Shown here in pieces: positions 43,367 through 50,612 of a DNA stretch of 64,000 nucleotides. The notes beneath the pieces are model-generated. The model searched no databases. It saw only the letters and a program-made list of their open reading frames with translations, and was not told the origin of the DNA. Made by a program: the position numbers and the translations under genes. The stretch is from an uncultured Marvinbryantia sp. (GTDB lineage: Bacteria > Bacillota > Clostridia > Lachnospirales > Lachnospiraceae): contig CAKRON010000001.1 in the NCBI GenBank assembly GCA_934373455.1, forward strand, positions 65,671 to 129,670, in the 5' to 3' direction. Numbering within the stretch: the stretch's first letter is position 1; each line of letters starts with the position of its first letter.

Positions 43367-44141
43367 AGCTCCTGTACCCAAACTTATAAAAATGCATCAG
43401 CACCTTCACTACCGGATCCGGCCAGAATTTCTGAAACATCTCCAGTTCTTCTGCCATCTTTTCCTGGTTCTTGAGACATACTTTTGTAGTTGCTCCTTCA
43501 TGGATTCTATAGTAAAACAAATTTTTCGAAATATACGTAAACCGTCCTGGTTTCTTCGCTATTTCTACAAACATTTCCCAGTCCAGAGCATAGTGGTATC
43601 CCGACTGAAAAATACTGTTTCCCAACAATGTTCTGTGATAACAAACCGACGGACAACAGATGCCATTTCCAAAAGCCTGTATTCCCAGTTTTACCCACCT
43701 TTTATCTGCCAGAAAAGGAATCCTGAGAGGAAGCTTCAGCATCTGCTTTACCATAAGACTCACATCCCACCTCACCTGCTGGTCCTGATTGATAATACGG
43801 TAATCCGTCATGGCAATGAGCGTATCTGAATATCTTTCAAGATACACGGTCATATATTTCAGATAATCTTTATGGTAAATATCATCCTGATGGGTGAGCG
43901 TTACATACTCTGTTCCTGCTTTATCATAAGCATAATTCCAGTCATCCTGCAGACTGCTTTCACCCTCTCTCACATAATAAGGAAGATGATACTTCTTTGT
44001 CAGATTTTCGATATAAGAGTTCGGTGTGGAGGTGCATACGATCACTCTTGATTTCACCGACTGTTTTACCACTGAACGAATACTTTTCTCCAGATATGGA
44101 GACTCTCCATATGCACATACTGCAAATGTATGCTCTATCAT
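43356..44141 (-). CDS. Glycosyltransferase family 2 protein
   Basis: The preferred start is ATG 44141 with GGGGAAAGAG just upstream, giving 261 residues. An extension to 44216 is open but starts without a binding site. HTFAVCAYGESPYLEKSIRSV, YVREGESSLQDDWNYAYD and VTLTHQDDIYHKDYL give the GT2 nucleotide-sugar and DxD-like sites. It overlaps the next gene by 11 nt. Sugar specificity cannot be read. Confidence 0.85.
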   Translation of the reverse strand: MIEHTFAVCAYGESPYLEKSIRSVVKQSVKSRVIVCTSTPNSYIENLTKKYHLPYYVREGESSLQDDWNYAYDKAGTEYVTLTHQDDIYHKDYLKYMTVYLERYSDTLIAMTDYRIINQDQQVRWDVSLMVKQMLKLPLRIPFLADKRWVKLGIQAFGNGICCPSVCYHRTLLGNSIFQSGYHYALDWEMFVEIAKKPGRFTYISKNLFYYRIHEGATTKVCLKNQEKMAEELEMFQKFWPDPVVKVLMHFYKFGYRSYEK

Positions 44142-44273
44142 CTCTTTCCCCGCCTTTATAACATAATTTTTTACATCTGACAACTGTTCAGCCTGTTTAT
44201 GCAGAAAAATCGTCATATTCCATTAAATATATCATATGGAATACAACGATTTTTTCAAAATCTGTCAATGGTA

Positions 44274-44804
44274 TCAGATATTTTCTGTTTCCGCAAATGT
44301 TTCATTATCTACATCTATGACCTTAGATACTTCTGTTTCTTTATTTTTTACTTCTTTTTCATGATCGTTTCCAATAACTCCAAATACAATTGCAATTGCA
44401 GCTGCAATCATCACTATTGTCACAATCCAATGTCTGACCACTGCCTTTTTCTTTAAACTTTCAATTCTCATGGTACACTCTTCTGAAAGATGATCTGCAT
44501 CTTTATATCCCTTCACTCTTTCAAAGGTATGTCTTGCAAGAATAAAATCCACATCTCTCTGTGCTTTTTCCATTCGATTTTTTGCATTTAAATACAGTTT
44601 TTCTTTGCCTTCCGCTTCTGCTGCTACTGCCTGCTTCCGATATGATTTTTCCAGTTCTTTCGCATCTTTGTAATCTCCGGCCAGTTTCATTTCATCTGCG
44701 GCATCCAGATATTGTTTTACAATATCTTCCGGCTGTGTCAATACTTTAATGATAGTTATTAATTCTTTTGCAGTATCATAATGTGCTTTCTGCGCTTCTA
44801 ACAT
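44274..44804 (-). CDS. Unrecognised helical protein with one C-terminal membrane helix
   Basis: I do not recognise a family for this 176-residue protein. Residues 1-125 are mostly charged helix with repeated A-x-x-L-x-x-A patterns and two YKDA motifs (GDYKDAKELE and GYKDADHLSE), which resemble degenerate TPR/Sel1-like turns. One hydrophobic helix spans about 128-148 and an acidic tail of about 28 residues lies beyond it. It follows the TagH-like ATPase gene by 17 nt, so an accessory role for that exporter is possible but unproven. Confidence 0.6.
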   Translation of the reverse strand: MLEAQKAHYDTAKELITIIKVLTQPEDIVKQYLDAADEMKLAGDYKDAKELEKSYRKQAVAAEAEGKEKLYLNAKNRMEKAQRDVDFILARHTFERVKGYKDADHLSEECTMRIESLKKKAVVRHWIVTIVMIAAAIAIVFGVIGNDHEKEVKNKETEVSKVIDVDNETFAETENI

Positions 44805-44821
44805 ATCCTGTAATTCCTTTT

Positions 44822-45559
44822 CTATTTTGACTTTGCTTCATATACTTTTGATACAGTTTCCGTATCACCATATGCAATTACCTGACCATGCTCCAGAATA
44901 ATTGCTTTATTACACAGTCTCTGCACCTGTTCCAATGAATGTGATACAAAAAGTACTGTTACACCTTTGTCAAACATATCCATAACACGTTTTTCACTCT
45001 TCTTTCGGAATTTCGCATCTCCAACCGAAAGAACTTCGTCCAGAATCAATATATCCGGCTCCACCAGGGTTGCTATGGCAAATCCAAGTCTCGCTCTCAT
45101 ACCAGAAGAATAATTCTTTAATGGTACATCAATGAACTTTTTCAATTCTGCAAATGCTACAATATCATCAAATTTTTCCTCAAGAAATTCTCTTGACATT
45201 CCAAGAACAGATCCATACAGATATATATTTTCTGCTCCGGTATACTGTGGATCAAATCCGGCTCCTAACTCCAGAAGCGGTGCCAGTTTTCCATGCTTTT
45301 CTACTGTACCAGTAGTTGGTTTGTATACTCCTGCCACAATCTTCAGAAGTGTACTTTTTCCTGCACCGTTCAGTCCTAAAATTCCAAGACGATCTCCCTT
45401 TTTCAGTTCAAAAGAAACTCCTTGCAGCGCCCAGAACTCGTTAAACATGATCTCTCTTTTTATAGATTTAATAACGAATTCTTTCAGACTGTCTGTTTTT
45501 TCCTTACTCAGGTTAAACCGAATGCTGACATCATCTACTTTTAAAGCTATATTCGACAT
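44822..45559 (-). CDS. ABC transporter ATP-binding protein, teichoic acid/polysaccharide exporter type (TagH-like)
   Basis: The 245-residue ATPase has Walker A ILGLNGAGKSTLLKI, signature NYSSGMRARLGFAIA and Walker B ILILDEVLSVGD. It matches TagH/RfbE polysaccharide exporters in its N-terminal part (DVSIRFNLSKEKTDSLKEF) but lacks any C-terminal substrate-binding domain. It pairs with the permease gene 8 nt upstream. This is the second glycan exporter in the locus. Confidence 0.92.
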   Translation of the reverse strand: MSNIALKVDDVSIRFNLSKEKTDSLKEFVIKSIKREIMFNEFWALQGVSFELKKGDRLGILGLNGAGKSTLLKIVAGVYKPTTGTVEKHGKLAPLLELGAGFDPQYTGAENIYLYGSVLGMSREFLEEKFDDIVAFAELKKFIDVPLKNYSSGMRARLGFAIATLVEPDILILDEVLSVGDAKFRKKSEKRVMDMFDKGVTVLFVSHSLEQVQRLCNKAIILEHGQVIAYGDTETVSKVYEAKSK

Positions 45560-45567
45560 AATTTCTC

Positions 45568-46347
45568 CTATATATATAATACAAATTTATCCTGCTTTTT
45601 ATAGAACAATACAAATCCAACTACAATCGCCAATAAACTAAATCCTACAGAATATACTACATATCCAATAGTCATTGGCTGTCCGAATATTGCCTCTCTG
45701 AAGTTTGCTATTACACAGTATAACGGATTATATTTCAGAATAAAGTAATATCCGGAATTTAACAGTCTCTCAGGATAATAGAAGATTGCACTTGCATACA
45801 TAATCAATAACAGTGCTACTCCCCACAGATACTCCAGATCCCTGAAAAATACGGAAAATGTTCCCAGTATCATGCCAACACCAAGACTCAGCAATAAAAT
45901 ATTCAATAATGGCACAAAGACCTGCAGCAAGTAAATCGTAGGTTTAATTCCCAAAACAACTGCTACAACAAATAACACAATCAAAGAAAGTAAAAAGATT
46001 ACATAGTTATATAATACTGTAGATAATGGGTACAAATACTTTGGTACATATACTTTCTTAATCATTGCACTATTGGAACGAATAGATCTCATCGCTGCAT
46101 TCGTTGCACTGGAAAACATCGAATATAGTAAGCGTCCGGTCAGAATATAAACGGGATATGTCTTATCTTTATTTCCAAACAATGTTCCAAATATTATTGT
46201 CAAAACAATCATTGTTAAAAGCGGTTCAATTAAAGTCCAGATCAATCCCAGATAGGATCGTCTGTATTTCAGCGTGATTCCCTTCTTCACCAGTTCTTTT
46301 AACAGAAAGCGATATTTCTTAAAGCCATCAATCATTCTTCGAATCAT
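45568..46347 (-). CDS. ABC transporter permease, teichoic acid/polysaccharide exporter type (TagG-like)
   Basis: A 259-residue protein with six hydrophobic segments. The coupling stretch ELVKKGITLKYRRSYLGLIWTLIEP and the later FFRDLEYLWGVALL segment are diagnostic of TagG/Wzm permeases. With the TagH-like ATPase it forms a complete exporter for an undecaprenyl-linked polymer. Confidence 0.92.
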   Translation of the reverse strand: MIRRMIDGFKKYRFLLKELVKKGITLKYRRSYLGLIWTLIEPLLTMIVLTIIFGTLFGNKDKTYPVYILTGRLLYSMFSSATNAAMRSIRSNSAMIKKVYVPKYLYPLSTVLYNYVIFLLSLIVLFVVAVVLGIKPTIYLLQVFVPLLNILLLSLGVGMILGTFSVFFRDLEYLWGVALLLIMYASAIFYYPERLLNSGYYFILKYNPLYCVIANFREAIFGQPMTIGYVVYSVGFSLLAIVVGFVLFYKKQDKFVLYI

Positions 46348-46434
46348 TCCATGCGCTCCTCCTCCTGATTCTTATATATTTCTTTGCAATTCCTACATTA
46401 TAATGCTTCTCTTTATACATGTCAAAGGAGTTTT

Positions 46435-47532
46435 CTAATTCTGTAATTCATCTTTTGCTTTATACAGCGCTGATTCTATAACTTTATCCATATCATAGTA
46501 TTTATACTCTCCAAGACGACCTCCGAATATCACTTTTTCCTGCTCTATGGATAGTTCTTTGTACTTCTCATATAACGTATTATTCTTTTCATTATTAATT
46601 GGATAGTATGGCTCATCTCCAGGCTGCCATTCACTTGGATATTCTCTGGAAATAACTGTCTTTGACTGTTCACCGAATTCAAAATGCTTGTGCTCAATAA
46701 TTCTGGTATATGGTATCTCTCGCTCTGTATAATTTACCACTGCATTTCCCTGATAGTTCTCCATATCCAGAACCTCGGTTTCAAAGCGGACACTACGATA
46801 TTCCAATGGTCCATACTGATATGCAAAATAAGCATCGATCGGACCTGTATAAATTACTTTTTTGGCTGTCTCATTCCATTTGTCTTTTTCTTCCAGATAA
46901 TCTACACCGGTTCTTACTTCAATGCCTTCCAGCATCTTTTCCACCATAGCTGTGTAGCCACCCATCGGGATTCCCTGAAAACGATCTCTGAAATAATTAT
47001 TATTATACGTAAAACGTACCGGTAAACGCTTGATAATAAATGCAGGAAGTTCCTTGCAGTCTCTTCCCCACTGCTTTTCGGTATAACCTTTTACCAATTT
47101 TTCATAGATATCTCTTCCTACCAGAGAAATGGCCTGCTCTTCCAGATTCTGCGGATCTCCGGTTATTTCCTGTCTCTGCTTCTCTATCTCTGCCTTCGCT
47201 TCATCCGGAGTTGCAATATTCCACATTTTAGAAAAGGTATTCATGTTAAATGGCATATTGTATATTTCATCTTTATATCTGGCAATCGGAGTATTTATGT
47301 AATTATTGAATTCTGCAAACTGATTCACATATTCCCACGTCTCTTTATTTGACGTATGGAAAATATGTGCTCCATATTTATGTACATGAATTCCTTCTAT
47401 ATCTTCACAGTAAATATTTCCTCCAATATGATCTCGCTTTTCAATAACAAGACAGGTTTTCCCCCTTTTTTTAGCTTCACAGGCAAATACTGCTCCATAT
47501 AATCCTGCTCCGACAATTAAATAATCGTACAT
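46435..47532 (-). CDS. glf: UDP-galactopyranose mutase
   Basis: ATG 47532 follows GAGGAAAA by 5 nt and gives 365 residues, the normal size. The flavin-binding YLIVGAGLYGAVFACEAKKRG with VIEKRDHIGGNIY, and the later HKYGAHIFHTSN and GRLGEYKYYDMDKVI segments, are textbook Glf. It makes UDP-galactofuranose, so the surface polymer probably contains Galf. It is a stand-alone gene just before the plus-strand acyltransferases. Confidence 0.95.
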   Translation of the reverse strand: MYDYLIVGAGLYGAVFACEAKKRGKTCLVIEKRDHIGGNIYCEDIEGIHVHKYGAHIFHTSNKETWEYVNQFAEFNNYINTPIARYKDEIYNMPFNMNTFSKMWNIATPDEAKAEIEKQRQEITGDPQNLEEQAISLVGRDIYEKLVKGYTEKQWGRDCKELPAFIIKRLPVRFTYNNNYFRDRFQGIPMGGYTAMVEKMLEGIEVRTGVDYLEEKDKWNETAKKVIYTGPIDAYFAYQYGPLEYRSVRFETEVLDMENYQGNAVVNYTEREIPYTRIIEHKHFEFGEQSKTVISREYPSEWQPGDEPYYPINNEKNNTLYEKYKELSIEQEKVIFGGRLGEYKYYDMDKVIESALYKAKDELQN

Positions 47533-47682
47533 ATTCTTTTCCTCATAATTCACCATTTTTTCATAGTATAACATAGATTCTGTTGGCAATCCAATAACTG
47601 TTTTTTAATAAAAATATGTAGCATTTTTTCCATACTGTGTTACAATTCATATAAAAATATGAGTCAAGGTACATGGTGAAAA

Positions 47683-48648
47683 ATGAACAAAAGAATCTAT
47701 CTTTTTGATAATATAAAATTTTTATTAATTGCTCTGGTTGTAGTTGGTCATTTTGCAGATTGTATGACAAATAATTCTTGGACAATGAAAAGCCTGATTT
47801 TATTTATATACTCATTCCATATGCCGCTATTCATATATATGGCTGGCTTGTTTCACAAAAATATGAATGTAAAGAAACGATGTATTTCTTTTATCGCACT
47901 TGGAATTTATCTTAAAATTTTATTTTATATATGTAAGACGTTACTATTTCATCAACCCACTTTTTCATTGCTTTCCGATGGTGGTCTTCCATGGTTTATG
48001 TTTGCAATGGCTGCATTTACTGCTATGTCGTATATTTTACGAGATATTAATATGTCTAAATTATTTATATTAGCAGTTCTGCTCTCCTGCATTATTGGAT
48101 TTGACAGTACAATCGGAGATTATTTATATTTGTCACGGATCGTTGTATTTTATCCATTTTATATTCTTGGACAATTAACAAATAAATCTTATTTGTTAAA
48201 AATAAACCAAAATAAGTTACTGAAATTTTTCAGCATTCTTTTTGTTTTCATCTGGCTCTTTTTATGCTTTTATAAAATAGACAGCCTATATATTTTAAGA
48301 CCTCTTTTTACAGGAAGAAATTCTTTTTATTCTCAAGATGTATTTTCATTTTATGGTCCGCTCTACAGATTACTATGTATGATAATATCTGTGACCATGG
48401 GAATCGCACTGGTTTCTTTATTACCAAATAATAAAATTCCTGTTATAAGTACTGGTGGACAGCGTACATTGCAAATATTTTTCTGGCATTATCCTTTTAT
48501 TTATATATTACAAAAATCAGGAATTGTTCATTTATTAGAGATGTCCGCTATCGGAAAAAGTTTGTGGCTTTTAATAAGCATATGTGTAACATTTCTTTTA
48601 AGCACAAAATATGTTTCATATATTACTAATTGGATACAAAAATTTTAG
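47683..48648 (+). CDS. Acyltransferase family 3 membrane protein (fucose 4-O-acetylase-like)
   Basis: A 321-residue protein with about ten helices. DNIKFLLIALVVVGHFAD near the N-terminus has the conserved His of Acyl_transf_3 enzymes, and SFHMPLFIYMAGLF follows. Such proteins O-acetylate surface glycans using a cytosolic acyl donor. The gene is on the opposite strand to its neighbours and is markedly AT-rich. GGTGAAAA precedes the ATG. It lies 16 nt before a second, soluble acyltransferase gene. Confidence 0.88.
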   Translation: MNKRIYLFDNIKFLLIALVVVGHFADCMTNNSWTMKSLILFIYSFHMPLFIYMAGLFHKNMNVKKRCISFIALGIYLKILFYICKTLLFHQPTFSLLSDGGLPWFMFAMAAFTAMSYILRDINMSKLFILAVLLSCIIGFDSTIGDYLYLSRIVVFYPFYILGQLTNKSYLLKINQNKLLKFFSILFVFIWLFLCFYKIDSLYILRPLFTGRNSFYSQDVFSFYGPLYRLLCMIISVTMGIALVSLLPNNKIPVISTGGQRTLQIFFWHYPFIYILQKSGIVHLLEMSAIGKSLWLLISICVTFLLSTKYVSYITNWIQKF

Positions 48649-48664
48649 AATCGAGGAAAACAAA

Positions 48665-49507
48665 ATGATACTGGAGAACACGGATGGAATAGAAAAAGAA
48701 CTTGGTAATGGAAATTGTTTTCTGGGGGAATTACCACAGATGATAAATTCAAAACTTATCATTAACGGCAGTGGTAACATCTTATTTTGTGAAGCAGGCG
48801 TAATACTTAAGAACAGTCGAATTACTTTTAATGGTAACAACGCTGTTATCTATTTATGTAAAAATAAATTTGAATATTATCTTGATGTCACGTTATATAA
48901 CGATAGTGTATTGTATATGGGACATAATAATTACATGAATGGAACACTTGATCTTATCCTTTCAGAACAAAAGCATTGCTTTATAGGGGATAACTGTCTG
49001 CTTTCCTTTGGAATATGGATCCGAAATGCAGATCCTCATTTGGTGTATGATTGTAATACAAATGAACGAAAAAATTTATCTAAAAGTGTTTTTATAGGAG
49101 ATCATGTATGGATTGGTCAGGACGTAATGCTTCTGAAAGGATCGCAAATTGATTCTGGCAGTATTATTGGAGCCAAAAGCGTTGTTACCGGAAAAAAGAT
49201 ACCTCATAATGAGGCATGGGGCGGAAATCCCTGTAAAAGACTGGAAAAAGATATTTTCTGGCAGGAAGCATGTGTTCACAGATGGTGCGAAGAAGAGACC
49301 CAAAACAGCCTGCAATTTGAAAATTTTGCTGCAAAAAGAAATATAGCTGTTGATACATATAAGTTTGCTTTTCATCAAGAAGAAAGTATCTCTTTTACAG
49401 AATTAGATAAAAAATTATCCTCAAAGAAAAAAGAGGAACTTATTCAGTACTTAGATCATCTCTCTCATACAAAACAGAAAAATCGATTTGTACATGATAT
49501 AATATAA
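48665..49507 (+). CDS. Left-handed beta-helix (hexapeptide) acyltransferase
   Basis: ATG 48665 has GAGGAAAA 5 nt upstream and gives 280 residues; the longer reading overlaps the previous gene. Hexapeptide repeats run through the middle, with VFIGDHVWIGQDVMLLKGSQIDSG and the typical final AWGGNPCKRL. The family O- or N-acetylates sugars in the cytosol. A C-terminal extension of about 80 residues is charged and helical and not recognised. It likely modifies a nucleotide-sugar or lipid-linked sugar of the polymer. Confidence 0.85.
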   Translation: MILENTDGIEKELGNGNCFLGELPQMINSKLIINGSGNILFCEAGVILKNSRITFNGNNAVIYLCKNKFEYYLDVTLYNDSVLYMGHNNYMNGTLDLILSEQKHCFIGDNCLLSFGIWIRNADPHLVYDCNTNERKNLSKSVFIGDHVWIGQDVMLLKGSQIDSGSIIGAKSVVTGKKIPHNEAWGGNPCKRLEKDIFWQEACVHRWCEEETQNSLQFENFAAKRNIAVDTYKFAFHQEESISFTELDKKLSSKKKEELIQYLDHLSHTKQKNRFVHDII

Positions 49508-49515
49508 CATTGAAA

Positions 49516-49553
49516 AGAGGTGTGCCCCATGCCTTCGCATGACGCACACCTCT
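49516..49553 (-). terminator. Terminator in the convergent gap after the 341-residue TagF-like gene
   Basis: AGAGGTGTGC (49516-49525) pairs with GCACACCTCT (49544-49553), with an inner CATGC/GCATG stem. On the minus strand it runs into TTTT. It separates the plus-strand acyltransferases from the minus-strand unit. Confidence 0.7.
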
Positions 49554-49585
49554 GTAATTCTATCTGAATCTATATCCGCCAAATC

Positions 49586-50611
49586 TTATTTCTTATCCGA
49601 TATAAAAATATTTTTAATTACCTCATATGGATCTTTTTCAGGCAGATAAGATAAATGCTCACAGAAAGTAAGATCTGTTTTCTCTAAATCATTTTCAAAA
49701 GAAAAATCAGCTAAACTTTCCAAATATGCATCTTTAAAATTCTTTTGCACATATTTTTCCATATTGGTATTACTGTATTCCAGACAATAAAGAGGCTTTC
49801 TTCTGGATGCAAAACAAGACGCATACATACTGTTATTTGTGATCAGTGTATCTGCTACATACAGAATATCTGCACCTGACAAAAGATTGGAAACAAATCC
49901 TAATCTTGTTTTATATTGATTTGAAAGTTTCGACGATGCATTTAACACTTGTTTACAGTTAGTTAAAATAAACCAGTTTTCATCAAGTTGATCAATAAAT
50001 TGTTTAAAATCAAAAGCATCCCATTCTTCTTTCTTTTTTGCTGAAAGTTTCCCATTGGTCATAATAGCAAGAACCTTTTTACCAGTCAATTCTGGATAAT
50101 AAAATGACAATTCTTCCTTTCGTTGCTGACGACACTCTTCCTGATTAATCTCCCATGCAAAAGGCGAACAGATACCATCCAATATTTCAACACCTTCTAA
50201 ATTGTAACTTTTTTCAAAAACAGATTTTGTAAAAGGTGAAGATACTAAAATATGAGAAAAATTTTTTAAAGTATCTTTTTTTTCCTGTTTTTCTTCATAT
50301 AATACAGCTTTTTCAAACTGATACCCAAAAGGAACTGCCACTAATACTCTTTTTCCTTTTGATGTGGATATATCCATCTGGTTCGTAAGAGAAATATCTG
50401 TACAAATGAGGTTTTCTATTTTTTTGCAAAAAATTTTTTTAGAAGCTGTAATACCTTGCCTGACCATATAATTTGAAGATACTTCATTCGTAACAAAATA
50501 ACGAAACTCTGCATCCGATATAATCTGACTCAGATGTGTATGAATTAAATTCATATCATAACTCATACCGCGTCCGCGGCAACTAAGAAAGCTGATATTT
50601 GTAGAAGCCAT
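49586..50611 (-). CDS. Unrecognised protein with weak likeness to the CDP-glycerol glycerophosphotransferase fold
   Basis: The 341-residue protein has no clear family. The strand KVLAIMTNGKLSAKK and the late ADTLITNNSMYASCFASRRKPLYCLEYSN align loosely with the LPR-type strand and the LITDYSS...EYALLKKPI...YD motif of Glyphos_transf enzymes, but the DYSS core is NNSM and the WHACG motif is absent. It may be a catalytically altered GT-B protein. It follows the GT2-TagF fusion by 1 nt, so the two proteins probably act together. Confidence 0.6.
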   Translation of the reverse strand: MASTNISFLSCRGRGMSYDMNLIHTHLSQIISDAEFRYFVTNEVSSNYMVRQGITASKKIFCKKIENLICTDISLTNQMDISTSKGKRVLVAVPFGYQFEKAVLYEEKQEKKDTLKNFSHILVSSPFTKSVFEKSYNLEGVEILDGICSPFAWEINQEECRQQRKEELSFYYPELTGKKVLAIMTNGKLSAKKKEEWDAFDFKQFIDQLDENWFILTNCKQVLNASSKLSNQYKTRLGFVSNLLSGADILYVADTLITNNSMYASCFASRRKPLYCLEYSNTNMEKYVQKNFKDAYLESLADFSFENDLEKTDLTFCEHLSYLPEKDPYEVIKNIFISDKK

Positions 50612-50612
50612 G

